From Cryptomeria japonica (Eukaryota; Streptophyta; Pinopsida; Cupressales; Cupressaceae): 64,000 bases of DNA. The stretch's first letter is position 1. Every line of letters begins with the position of its first letter. This document shows, one piece after another, positions 25,247-36,956 of the stretch. Both the position numbers and the translations under genes were made by a program. The notes beneath the pieces were generated by a model. The model was not told where the DNA came from and ran no database searches. It saw nothing but the letters and a program-made list of their open reading frames with translations. The stretch is taken from NCBI RefSeq assembly GCF_030272615.1, contig NC_081410.1, positions 113,833,933 to 113,897,932 of the forward strand, read 5' to 3'.

Positions 25247-25639
25247 CTCCCTCTTAACTAGGGAGAAAAATAATTACATAACCAAATTTTCATGTCATGA
25301 AAATTTATAATTGTTATGATGAGAGTCCATCCCTAAGTGATACATTCATTGTGCAATCTATAATCTGAACTCAGCCAGCACTCCTTAGAGAGGATCACAA
25401 CAAGTAGCCAATAACCATAAGTAATAAGTAACCAAAATACATGATGGTAACTCATCATGGATCCTTTTATAATATTCATCTTGCCTTGCCTATAGTGGAT
25501 GAATCCAAAACTTTATCATGTACACTTGCAAGACATGAATACAAACACAAGTATATATATGCACATCATGGACTCTTTTCATGATATCTATCACACATAT
25601 ACACCATTCATTACCTGCTAAGAATGATGAAGAGATTCC

Positions 25640-26160
25640 ATTTCAATCTTCTCTTAGAGAAGATTGCAGCACGAACTTTATTTGCACACGAGTATTCTCC
25701 TTAATCTTCTCCCAGAGAAGAATGCATTACCTTTACCTCAAACTTCTCTCAGAGAAGAATGTAACATCAGAAAATCATAATCTTTCATCTTGCTCACAAG
25801 CATAGAATGAAGTTACATAAACCATAGTCCTCCATTTTGCACACAAGCAAAGATTGAATAAACATAATCTTCTATCTAGTACACTTTCCATCCAGCACAC
25901 AAGCATAGGATGAAATTCCATCTAGCACACAAGCATAGAGTGGATCTAGCACCTCTTTCATCTAGCACACAAGCATAGGATGAAATTCCATCTAGCACAC
26001 AAGCATAGAGTGGATCCACCTTACATTGCCTGCAGAGGGTGAAGAGGATCTTTTCTACCATCTTACATTGCCTTAGAGGATGGTAACAATTACTCTTCTC
26101 CCTGAGAAGATTATACTACCACCTTACATTACCCGCAGAGGGTGGTTGATGAAACACAAT
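25640..26160. repeat. Cluster of short hairpins and minisatellite
   Basis: Palindromes of the form TCTTCTC-nn-(A/T)GAGAAGA lie at 25647, 25705, 25743 and 26093. CACC/GGTG and ACCATC/GATGGT hairpins enclosing TTACATT lie at about 26017-26150. Between them (25887-26019) the phrase CATC(T/C)AGCACACAAGCATAG repeats four times in two alternating contexts. The cluster sits in the Copia element just inside its polypurine tract. Confidence 0.8.
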
Positions 26161-26199
26161 GCATCACTGAGGTTGAGACTCCTTCTCAATCAAGGCGGT

Positions 26200-26500
26200 G
26201 TTCTCCATAGCTCCAAGTCTATCTTCTGAAGTACTCAAGCTTCAAAAGACTTGGTGAGAACATTTGCAACACAAGATTATCCTGCCATAAGACACTGAAT
26301 TTTCAGGTATCTCTATACTACTCTAATAATAAATAATTATAAGAAACCATTCAACAAGAATTTGAAAAACCACACAATTTCCTTGATGCAGTTCATGCTC
26401 CAATGAATTTAGCTTCAGCAGTAATCAGTGTGACTAAGGACTGTTTGCTGTAGTCCTAAGAGATCATAGGGTATCCAAGTTACAATAAGAGATTGAAGTG
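26200..26500 (-). pseudogene. Copia RNase H remnant
   Basis: On the minus strand VTLITAEAKFIGA resembles the Copia block that normally reads like VSLSTAEAEYIAA, and further on NVLTKSFEA...VLQKIDLELW resembles the terminal block of Copia Pol. Several stops and frame changes interrupt it. Position and orientation fit the surrounding LTRs. Confidence 0.5.
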
Positions 26501-28614
26501 ACTTCCCTTATTTGAGACACTTCAGAATCTGAATTAGCCTTCTGAGGTGATTACAGTCTTCTACTCACAATCATTTGAGATTTTCAAAATGCAACAAGAT
26601 ATGCTTGGCAACAACAACATGCTTCAACCTTGATCATAAATTAGCTGAGGCATCCACTAATCAGCTACTTGTCTTCAGATGGATCTACAATCAGACTTTT
26701 CTACAGACATCCTCAATCTTTATGTTAGTTTTCATAAAGGTTTACAATCCATTATTCTAAATATCAAAAGTATATTTTACTTGGACTAATTTGGTTAGAT
26801 CCTCGACATATTTCTAATCCTAGAAGACAATAAATTTAGATCCTTGCGCTAATTATTCCTTATATTTCAATGATGAGAATAGAGTTAAATCATCACATCA
26901 AAAATCAAAATACTTTAAAAAAGGAAGTTAGAACTTTACAAAACCCTAGACTTAACAAGTGATTGTCAATTCTTTAATACCAAGTCTTTATTGAAGATAG
27001 GACTCCCTCTTAATCCTTAATCAAATAAGAATCAATAAAGGAACCATAAATCATATAAAACTGAAGATGCTACTTGCTTTTCTCTTACTTTCACCTTCTG
27101 CAAGGTGAATTTTCAAAAAACCTTCATCTTTAACCCCAAGAGGCTGAGATACAAACTAGTTCCCATCTGAATAACCATGCCTGAAAGGATCCCTATATAC
27201 TTATAAAAAAAAATTAAAAAAAACAAGCGTGAGATTCAAGCAAGCAAAATACATAAGCCAAATCATCTTTCAAACTGAACAATTAAAATTGAGATTTCTT
27301 AGAAACCCAATCACAAGATATAGTATGACTACATACATATGATTGATAAATATCAAGTAGAACAAAATCTTCATAATTTGCTGAACAAGATCCTAATTAT
27401 ATTCAGCTTTCGTGGTAGTAGAAGAAATTAATGAGTAAAATGCTTACCTCAACCTGAAGAGATCTCAATGCTAATCATAGAAGGAGACTACGGACTTGTT
27501 CATCTTTCACTCTTCCTACATATGCTATTTACAACAATACATTCTAACTTCTACTATGTAGGAAAGAGCATCATCATAACCAATTAACTGAAAGAAAATT
27601 GTCATGCAGTTATTTTAATGGATAACTGACACATAATAAAACTGCATTTGTCACAACATTTAATGACATGAGCTCGAATGCAACAGGGATGATATAAGGA
27701 TGGTAACTCGGGATAACACAGGCACAAAATTGCTTGCAGACCTACAAGGATAAACACCTGTCACAGGGAACCCCAAAACATGATTGGCCCAACATGGGTT
27801 AATTCAAAGAGAATATCATTTTCCTTTCACACAACCCAAAAGGGGTTTTACAAAACTAAGTAAGCACAAACCCATAAGAAGAAAATATTGATAATGAAAC
27901 CCTTATTATTACAACTTGATGAAGAAACCCCATATAAGCAAATTGACAAAGTTATTCAACAGGAATACTTAACCTTCAATTATCATAAAGTCTCTCATCA
28001 CAAAGTTAATAAAGAATTAAGAAAAATACACCTGTTGATGTTTAGATAACACTGACACTGGAACCGAAAGCTTCCCCAAAAGAAACTATCTTTGCAGTCC
28101 ATCTTCAAAAGCCATAATTCGCAATCTCCTCTTGATGTGCCTTAGCACAGTCAGCTAGCGTTTGAAGATTGGTGGGAATACAACTGATTTTGTTAGCAAT
28201 ACAAAATAGTAGTTGCATGTCTAGTAGCAAAATAAATCTACCATACCCTCAAAGATTCAATCATTATTAAAATTGGATCGGATCACATCAAGGGTTAAGA
28301 ATCATAAAATATATACCAATCTAGGGTTTAGACCAATTATGAAAATCAACAACTCTGAAGGTCTGAATAAGGTAATAACTCTACAGTATACACTTTGCAT
28401 TCCAGAGATCTGAAAATCTGAAAGGAGAAATATCAGTTACTTCCTTCTTTGTTTCTTCACTTGAATCTCCACAATCTTTAATGAATTAAAGAATGACTCC
28501 TTGATGAGGACCCGATGATGCCCTCTAACTTCACCCCTATCATTATCTTAATAAAAGATGAACAGCAACCTGAAGGTAAGAGCTTACTGAAATCTGAGGG
28601 TTAGTATAACCTTA
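26501..28614 (-). other. Decayed Copia interior
   Basis: The remaining interior of the 24-kb Copia element. I see no readable gag, protease, integrase or RT motif; the sequence is AT-rich and full of stops in all frames. Confidence 0.5.
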
Positions 28615-28626
28615 GCTTTGATACCA
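28615..28626 (-). promoter_or_regulatory. Primer binding site
   Basis: GCTTTGATACCA on plus is the complement of TGGTATCAAAGC, one base off the common tRNA-Met primer site TGGTATCAGAGC. It directly joins the LTR end. Confidence 0.82.
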
Positions 28627-29036
28627 TGTTGAATTTTAATATCTCAGATTAACAGTAAAACAGAAAACAGAATTAAGATGTTGATTTTGTTAAATCCGAT
28701 TATTAGATTTGATGACTTAAACCAAGAAATCAATAAAGTAAATGCACAAGAAACCTCAACACGAATTACCCTGGGAAAACCTCCACATCTGAAGGAAAAA
28801 CCCAGCAAGAACGATGATTATGTATTTTATCCAAATTGTAACTGTACAAAACTTAGCTTTTAGAGCTTGATGATGATGTCTAGGTCTATACACCAACTTG
28901 CCTAGATCAGCCAGCAATCTGAAGCATTTGATTCGTCAAGGATGAAGGGTTTCGTGCTTGCAGCCCATTTGGATTCATGCCTTTCAACATCAATGAGTCT
29001 TTTATAGGTTCTCATTAGTCTGACATGTAATCGCAC
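28627..29036 (-). mobile_element. Truncated 5' LTR of the 24-kb Copia element
   Basis: Matches 24424-24840 and stops matching after TGACATGTA...GCAC. About half the LTR, including its outer TG end, is missing. Confidence 0.82.
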
Positions 29037-30120
29037 CATATCAGTTTAGGTGTAAGCTTTATTGTAAGGAGTGGTGTACAGTTTGAACCATATAAAATTT
29101 GTAACGATTTTGGTTATGTGTAAGTATTCTCATACATATGACTGTGAATCAGAAACAAAAACTTTGATATAAAATACTTCCACACCGATAAATATGTTTT
29201 TCACTTTTAGAACAGTATAAATACTGTAGATTATTATTGAAACTTAAAGAGAGACAAATATTATACTGTAATTGGTTTATTTAAACGAAACAATGATGAA
29301 ACTGATAAAACTGAACGAATGGATGAGTAATCAATTTGAGCCCACTTCTGATACCACTTGACTAGACAACGTAAAATTGATTTGACCATTTTCCTAATTA
29401 TCTAATATGTAGAATCTTAAAACCCAAGCAAATAAGTAAAAACTACCTTAATACATATAACTTTTATTCATTCAATTTGTATAAACAGATTACATCAATA
29501 TGCACTTCATTATAGAGGTCTTCCTCAGACTTTATTAAACAAGGGGATCTCTTTACAGAGATAACAATCTTTAAAAAAACAGTAATATATAGTTAGCATG
29601 TACAAATCTTGAGACTTAAAATAGAATTTTAAATATACAATAAGTCTACATTTCATGTACAATCTCTTAAATTGGTGGTTTGCATCACTTATCTAATATA
29701 CTCTTCTTGAAGAATCTGAAAACACATGCAATGAATAGAATACACAGCAATGCTACAGCAAACAATAATACAAACAGTTAACACACATGAATCTTTATTC
29801 ATTCAGATTGAATACACAAAAAACTTCTTGATCACGTGATTAAAGATCAACCGATCAAAATATCAGAAAAAAATAATGCATTATAATTGCCTCAGTAAAT
29901 AAAAGTCTTAGATTTGTCAAAAAACAGCCAAAAATAGAAATAATCACATGGACACTCATACAAAACTCCAATTAATTACATTATGCAAATTATATTTTGA
30001 AATCATACTTCTATCTTCATGCAAGACTGTATAAGACTGCAGTTCTTCTCATAACAGATTCATAAAATAATCATAGTGTGTCAAAATCTGAAACTTTTCT
30101 CAATGTCTTATAATCTTCTT
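29037..30120. other. Unassigned; possible second primer site at 29345
   Basis: CTTCTGATACCA at 29345-29356 is the complement of a tRNA-Met-like primer site TGGTATCAGAAG, with TGACTAGACAAC next to it as a possible LTR end on the minus strand. No matching second LTR was found in the window. The rest is AT-rich with no recognised feature. Confidence 0.3.
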
Positions 30121-30480
30121 ATGGAGTATGAAGATTACTATCGAAACCAGATTTTGCCTCGTGGGGATGTCCTGGAAGGGAGAGAAAGTGGATGAATCGA
30201 TCCTGGAAAATGAAACCAAAAAGAGCATCATTCTGCTGCTTTTTTCTCAATTTCCCTGAATCGATTCATGAGCTTCCTCACCTCTTCATGGCTTCCCAAT
30301 GCGACAGACATTTACTATATTGATGGAATGGTCTCTGATCTTACTTGGCTTTTATAATTTCTTTAACTTGTGAGAGAACTGGAATATGCAGGCCTGTTAT
30401 TAGTTATCATGTCAAAATCTGTTTGAGTGGGCGAAGCGTCATTTTCTCTGATGCATGTGTGAGGAACTATGATTCCAACA
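30121..30480. repeat. Repeat R1, copy b (diverged, partial)
   Basis: Shares GCCTCGTGGGGATGTC, GTGGATGAATCGATCC, TCAATTTCCCTGAATCGATT and the following sequence with copies a and c. It is more diverged, has internal deletions, and its minus-strand frame is broken. Confidence 0.78.
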
Positions 30481-30880
30481 TCTTCCATGATGTTGAATAG
30501 ATACATAAAATAATCATAGTGTGTCAAAATCTGAAACTTTGCGACTCACCATTTACATAATCTTATAGACCCACTTAGTACAAATACACTTCATGTAGAT
30601 AGAAGTTAAATACCCATTTACTTATTTCTCAAAAAAAATTATAAAATATACGATTCAAAATGTTAAATTTTTTTATTTATAGAAACTCGAGATCAAAATG
30701 CTAGATCACAAGAGTGAAAGGAGTTTGATTTATAGAAAATAAAGATCAAAATGCTCGCACCCAATAAACTTACCAGCCTCGGAATCAGTAACCATATGAC
30801 TAAAATCCATGTTTATCTAGACGTCCTTTGAGAACCCAGCCATTGTCTGAATATATGTCAATCTTCTTAAAAAAGTTCAA
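30481..30880. other. Unassigned spacer between R1 copies
   Basis: AT-rich. A phrase around AGATCAAAATGCT is repeated near 30690 and 30747. No gene seen. Confidence 0.4.
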
Positions 30881-30885
30881 GTGTG

Positions 30886-31625
30886 AAGATTACTATGGAA
30901 ATCAGATTTGGCCTCGTGGGGATGTCATGGTAGGGGGAGAAAGTGGATGAATCGATCCAGGAAAATGAAACCAAAAAAACCAACATTTTCATAGAAATTA
31001 GCAGAGCTTATCATATTCAGTTGTTTCTTCTCAATTTCCCTGAATCGATGCATTAGCTTCCTCACCTCTTTCATGGCTTCCCAATGGGACAGACATTCAT
31101 TGTACTGATGGAATGGACCGATCTTTGTGGGCATTTATAATTTCACTAACCTGTGAGACAACTGGAAAGTGTAGCCATGTTATAAGTTATCATTTCAGAA
31201 TGTGTTTGAGTGGGTGGAGTGTCATTTTCTCTGAATGTTTGGTGCTCTGAGAATTATGGCAGACCTCCTCCAACGCACATGCACATTGTTTTTATCTACC
31301 AAATTGGAGATCCTTCTCAAACTTTCTTAAGCTTCAATTTCTAGCATATTTGTCTGGTTCAATTAGTTGGGGGTTGAGATTTTAGTGTTGGAAATTTAGT
31401 GCTTAAACTCGTGAATCTATGGAGCCTGCAAATTTTCTTTAATAATATGCTCCTTGTAATCTTCACATTTATTCTACTTTAATATTTGAAACAAAGCTTA
31501 ACATAGAGATAAGTGTGAGCACTCCATTTTCTATTCTGATCATTGTTTTTTATAAGTTTAGTTTTTAACAAAATAAAGTAAAATTCAAGTAATTTGTCCA
31601 AAATAAAACTATAAATAACTCATTG
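30886..31625. repeat. Repeat R1, copy c
   Basis: Nearly collinear with 1-680. On the minus strand it keeps a 69-codon frame (31134 to 30925) with KIGPFHQYNECLSHWEAMK and VRKLMHRFREIEKKQL, which reads as real protein. The GPFHQ...L..ME..K pattern vaguely recalls DUF247 (UPF0481) proteins, but this is a guess. Confidence 0.78.
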
Positions 31626-32885
31626 TAGATAAACTTTGATATCATTGTAGATGCCTTTCTGCATAAAGAATTATAAATAAAACTTTTCTACATTATGTCA
31701 AAATTTGCACTAATAAACATTAAAGACATGAAAATAATTGTATTGAAAATGTGAAATTTGACCATTAATGATGGTGGGTAGAGTTTTTCAACTTTGAGAG
31801 CCAAGTGCAAATCAAGAATAAGTATAATAATTGCAAATGAAACTTTGGCATAACAACTGAAGTTTAAAGTTATAAACTAATAAACTTGAAAAACATGGAA
31901 ATGATTGCATAAACAATAAGAAAGGTGGGTGGAGGTTTTGGGTCAAGTGGCAGTTCCTTTTGCAGGGTCTTGATTGTGGCTTTGACTATGAATTTGCAAA
32001 TATTTGCAACAAAAGATATGTATTATGTAGATTTTTATGATCATGATTCATCATCGGTCTAATACTTGTTTAGACTTATAGTTTGATAGGGGTTTGTGGG
32101 CAATACCAAAATGAGGTTGAAAGTAGCACCCTTTATAGGGGTATGGGGGAGAGTGAGAGAGAGAGATATAGAGAGGTAGGTCTAGATCTTAGGGGAGAGG
32201 GAAGAGAATGAGATAGAGAGAGGTAGAGAGAGGGGGTAGATGAAGAGTGATAAGTCTAGGATTTGAGGGAGATAAAGAAAGTGAGATAGAGAGATAAAGA
32301 GAATGCTGATAACAGCTTGTTGATAATTCAAATTTGAATAAGTTTGAAAATTTATATCTCTTCTAAAACCTAGAATCTGCATTATAACTCCTAGAGATCT
32401 TAAACTGCTCTCAAACATCTTACCAATATATACATGAAATAAAACTTAAAGCATAAGAAAAAAAAAGGCATAATGAAATGTGACTTATACTTTAATGTCA
32501 CATTTCATGTATATATTTTTATGAAGAGAATGAAACTAACTAGAAGACAAGGATGCCAAATTCACAAAAAAATTACCATTTTTTGCTTAAAAATTGGGTT
32601 TTTAAGTGGGGGCTCTAGGAGACTCTTAGGCATCCATGTGATGGCTAGGGTACTCTTAAGAGTCCTCAAGATGTCTCGTCATCCCCACCATTTCGATGAT
32701 GTCTAGCAATAGTGGTGGTTCAGTGGGGGTGCATCCTAGCATCTTGGAGATGGCCATGTCCCAAAAGTGGGTGAAAAGGGAGGAGGAGTGGAAACATCCC
32801 CATGGAACAATACCTTTTATGTAATATTGACTATACTTTAAAGTGCAAACATTTTTTTTAAATGATGAAAAAAATGTTTAAATGT
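31626..32885. other. Unassigned, with a GA-rich tract
   Basis: 32150-32300 is strongly purine-rich (GAGAGA, GATAGAGAG). Around 32480-32516 a short inverted repeat AAATGTGACTT...AATGTCACATTTCATG is visible. No coding feature recognised. Confidence 0.45.
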
Positions 32886-33207
32886 TGTTGGATATGTAAA
32901 GCCAATAGACAGCCTTTTGACTACTCTCTTTTCCCTCCAACTGAACTTTTCCATTCAACTTCTTTTTGGAGATGGATATAGTTGTAAATAATGTAATAAT
33001 TTTGTATTTCATTGTTGAAGCATTAGCTATTATATGCGTAAACACCAAAATAGAGGTATTAATAAAAAATATTTCCCTTGGTCCCTATGGATGTAGCAAA
33101 TTTGATGAACCACATAAATTCGGTGTTTTGTGTTCTCAATTTATTTCTGTCTTAATTCTTTATTTTTTACTCTATAAATTATTTATTTGCACTTCATATT
33201 CAATAAT
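32886..33207 (+). mobile_element. Copia 5' LTR (second relic)
   Basis: Begins TGTTGGATATGTAAAGCC and ends where a perfect primer site starts. No second copy remains in the window, so its start is inferred from the TGTTGG motif and usual Copia LTR length. Confidence 0.6.
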
Positions 33208-33219
33208 TGGTATCAGAGC
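33208..33219 (+). promoter_or_regulatory. Copia primer binding site
   Basis: TGGTATCAGAGC, the standard plant tRNA-Met primer site, followed by TTGG. Confidence 0.88.
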
Positions 33220-33263
33220 TTGGTGAAAAAAGTTGATCAAAAATTTGTGAAGAATTTTTAGAA

Positions 33264-34060
33264 TGATGGAAGAAGCAAATAAATGGAGAATTAAAAAATT
33301 CTCAAGGTAGGCTTTTTGGAATGTGGAAGATGAAGATTGAATCATTGTTGATTAAAGAGACCTCTAAATTGCACTAGAATGTAAAGCCAAGAAGCCAAAT
33401 ACGATAGTTGATATGGAGTGAGAGAAATTGGATAAGAAAGTGAGAGAAACCATCATCATCTCTCTATCTAGTAATGTTCTATTCAATTTTTCAACAAAAA
33501 AGATTGCAAAAGCATTGTACAAGATAAATTGTCTAATACATATGAAATAGATTTCGCTTCAAACAAGGTTTTCCTCATGAAGAAATTTTGTAAATTCAAG
33601 ATACAAGGAAGTATATGCCAAATCACCTCAACGAATTCAATACATTAATCATCCAATTGATTTCCGTGAACACAAATATGGATCACAAAATCAAAGCCAT
33701 CTTATTGTTGTTCTCTCTACCAAATATCTAAGAAGGTGTAGTGATGGAAATCAACAATTTAGTGTCTAGGAAAAGCATACTTAAATTTGATGATGTTGTT
33801 GGCACTCTCCTCAACAAATAAATGAGGATGGAAAATCAAGAAAACTCATTGGGTGATGCCTTGATTTTTGGCAATAGATGGAGGCTTCAAGATAGAGGTA
33901 GAAATAATAATAGGAGGAAATCAAAATCTATAAAGAGATCTAAGTCTAGAGGATAAATGGAGGTTTCTAGTTTTGTGGCAAAGAAGGATATACCAAAAAT
34001 ATTTTTTTGTCATACAAGAAGATGTAAAATCAGTCAAGGACAAAAAAGTTAACACCACAT
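33264..34060 (+). pseudogene. Copia gag relic
   Basis: Eroded frames read as the UBN2-type Copia capsid: an opening near 33264 (MMEEANKWRIKKFS), then FLMKKFCKFKI around 33580, MPNHLNEFNTLIIQLISVN around 33617, and a basic stretch RGRNNNRRKSKSIKRSKSRG near 33895-33955. Gag forms the virus-like particle. There are many stops and frame changes. The CCHC knuckle expected after the basic stretch is only hinted at (FFCHTRRCK). Confidence 0.72.
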
Positions 34061-34125
34061 ATGAAAAAGATGTTTAAGGTGCTAAATAGTCTTATAAACA
34101 AGAAAAACTATAGATGATTCTATTG

Positions 34126-34494
34126 TGAGGTGTGTGCTCTTGGTCTTCTTGTGTTGTGCAATGTAATGCTCAAGTTTGTGACATGGCTTAACCACCTGCC
34201 ATGGATTCATTAAATCTTGCAATTGTATCGAGCATTAACAAGTCAATCTTTTGTTGTAATGGCAACAATGTTTCTAATAAGTGGTATCAGAGCCTAGGTC
34301 GTGGTTTCAAACCTATCACTTGTGCTAGGGAGGGAAAGTTGCAAGGTGTGTGCCCTTGGTCCCTTGTGTTGTGTAGTGCAGTGCACGGGTTTGTGACATG
34401 GCTTAACCACCTCCTGTGGATTCATTAAATCTTGTGGTTGTATTGAGCATCAATAGGTTGATCTTTTGGTGCAATGACAACTGTGTTTCTAACA
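34126..34494 (+). mobile_element. TRIM (miniature LTR retrotransposon)
   Basis: Two direct repeats of about 154 bp (34126-34279 and 34340-34494) flank only about 60 bases. The inner segment starts with a primer site GTGGTATCAGAGCC (34281) and ends in a polypurine tract AGGGAGGGAAAG directly before the second repeat's TG. Repeat ends read TG...TAACA. Flanks TATTG (34121-34125) and TATTC (34495-34499) look like a decayed 5-bp target-site duplication. It has no coding capacity, so it must have been moved by proteins of another element. It sits between the gag and protease remnants of the 33-kb Copia relic. Confidence 0.88.
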
Positions 34495-34499
34495 TATTC

Positions 34500-34800
34500 A
34501 TGGTTATTTGACTCTGGTGCTTCTTTTCATGTAGCCCCATGTCGGAAATTTTTTTAAAATTATCGAGCTAAATTGTGGAAATTCTACCTTTAGGATAGTG
34601 AACCATGTGATATCATTGGAAATGGTGACATGATGTTGAGATTAAATAATGGAAATAAGTGGTTATTTTTGGATGTGACAAATGTTCCTAAACTCAAGGA
34701 ATTTGATTTCCGTAGGACAACTTAATGCTCAAGGATGTAGCATCAAATTTTCTTGAAACACTTGGAAGGTGATCAAAGGAGCTTTGTGTTAGGATTTAGG
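34500..34800 (+). pseudogene. Copia protease / pre-integrase relic
   Basis: SWLFDSGASFHVAP contains the DSGA active-site motif of Copia aspartic protease. It is followed by DIIGNGDMMLRLNNGNKW and LDVTNVPKLKEF, the usual downstream blocks, with stops in between. The protease would cut the Gag-Pol polyprotein. Homology ends near 34800, short of the chromovirus LTR; the rest of this element is gone. Confidence 0.82.
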
Positions 34801-34924
34801 TGCCATCAACCTTTTAAATCTTATAACTTATTGTTTTCTTAATGTTATTTGTAATTTACCCATAAGAAGATAAATTTTTTAACCAACAGTGGTGAAAGAG
34901 ACCATGTAAAGTCAAAGTTGTAAT

Positions 34925-36891
34925 CGTAGTCCCCCTCCCTCTTTTGGCTTGTTAGACTTTGTGATTTGTGTACCCTATGGTTCAACCCTTATTTTGGTGT
35001 TGGTCGATTTTGGTTTTGGAGTGTGATGCTTGTTTATGCTCCCTGGATTTCTATATGACTATGATATTTCATGTTATGTGGACAGTTAGAATAATGATGT
35101 TATTTGATATTTATTCGCTCTGTGTGTATGTTACATGCTTATAGATGGGATATTTTGGTGATAATGGAATTGTATCTTGACAATCTTAGATGTATAACTA
35201 TTTGATTTTGCATTCCTTACGATATCTGATGTAATTATTTAGATGTTCATATATGATATTTCATTATTGGATTAGTTTATTTATGAGTTCTTTACATTTA
35301 TCGACATATACTGACTTATGTGCATTGTTTGCATGTTTGATGTGCTTGGTGAGAGGGAAAAGCGTCGCACTACTCTCTTTGGGCAAGCTATGTCGCTTCC
35401 ATTCCTTACTCATGGTATGATATCTTGTGGTTCATATATATATATATATATATATATGCATGTTCGGCAATTTGTTTATGCAGTTGTAGGTACCTAGCAT
35501 CGACTCCACCTGAATCTTCAGGTCTGAGCGTGCTCTCCAACCCAGTGGTAAAGTGGACAAGGAGATATCAGTCAAACCCCATCAGGCACCCTAGTTCCTT
35601 GTTTGTCAAGTCTTGTCATTCATTGCCCTTTGTTAGTACTCAATGTTTTGAGTTGTTGTAAATGGTTTCTCTTTCTTATAGTTGATAATTTTGCGAAATG
35701 ATTCATATTTTACCACCTCTTAGTATTTGGGATGCAGTTGATTAATTATTTAATAAGTTAGAATTGGTAGTATTTTAAGATTTAAATTATTTAATTAATT
35801 CGAAAGGAGTAATTATGTTTTTAAAGATTAATTAATTACATTTAATTATACTTTCTTCATTTGGCTTGTTTAATTGAGTAACTTGAGGGCTTAGGTTATT
35901 TTATAAATTAGAAGGATTAACTGAATAGAAAATTATAGATATTCAATTTAGTATTTTCATTACTTTTGTTTTAAATTAAGAAAAATATAATTATTTCTTA
36001 TTTGTTTTAAAAATCAAGTTTAAAGAAAAGAATTAATATTTAAATTAGAATATTTTTGCATTTGAGTGGGAGTTACAAATTAATAAATAAAATAATTAAT
36101 GAATTTTAATGAAATTAATGAAAGAATAATACATGTCAAGAGTTGCATTGCGGAAATTATATTATTTGGCTTTTTGCATTTTTTGGAGGAGGCTCTATCA
36201 TGAAACTTCCAGCAAAATTGTTCTTTGTTTAGGGGATTTTGTTTATAAAATTTCATTGGGTGTTTTGTTCTAAATTTTCGGTGGAGGATTGTTGAAGCTC
36301 CTGGATTTTGTACCATGCCATGATTCTTTGAGAATTTTCAGCCCTCTCCATTTGTTTGTTTTGATTTATTGAAAAGAGAAAATGTAATGAAATTGCCTGA
36401 TCATGGGGAAGGGTTTTGGTTTATAGTTTTCTTAATTTTTTTGTGATTTTGGGTCTAGAAATTGTTAACGGGAAAATACCTTTTCTCATTCATTGATTTG
36501 TGATCTTAAATTGCTGATTAGAAAATTTTGAAGTTTAAATCCTTTTAGAAATTCTCAAATCTGTGTACTGGTTCATGAAGCAGAATGGGTATATAGCATT
36601 ACCTGAGAAATTGAGTGATTCTTGTCTATGATTTCTATATGTATTTAATTTATATTTATTTTTGTATTCTTTTTTCATACCTGTGATATCATTTTTTTTT
36701 TAAATATATATGCATTCATGTGTTTCAATTTTCAATGTCTGTTATGCATTCTGTAAAAAACCAACCAAAAAAAAAAGAAATCACAGTTCATGGATATCAT
36801 GGCTGTGGTAACCACGAGTCATGTCCATAAACTTTGTTTTGTGATAATACTTATTCTATTAAAATTATTTCCAATTTTTTATTGTTGTTTA

Positions 36892-36956
<65 letters not shown>

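Larger units (their letters stand above)
24424..29036 (-). mobile_element. Minus-strand Copia retrotransposon, mostly decayed
   Basis: The 3' LTR is at left (24424-25246) and a truncated 5' LTR at right (28627-29036). A tRNA-Met primer site (GCTTTGATACCA as seen on plus) abuts the 5' LTR, and a polypurine tract (CTCCCTCTTAACT on plus) abuts the 3' LTR. LTR ends are TGTTG...CAACA in element orientation. Over the shared 400 bases I count roughly 16 substitutions plus a 10-base indel. Protein remnants survive only near the 3' end. The outer half of the 5' LTR is missing, so no target-site duplication can be checked. Confidence 0.85.

Noticed and set aside
25647-25760. Heat-shock elements
   Set aside because: The TCTTCTC-nn-GAGAAGA palindromes do not follow the alternating nGAAnnTTCn spacing.
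33208-33219. Possible tRNA gene at TGGTATCAGAGC sites (also 34282, 38915)
   Set aside because: These are complements of a tRNA 3' end used as primer sites; no cloverleaf surrounds them.
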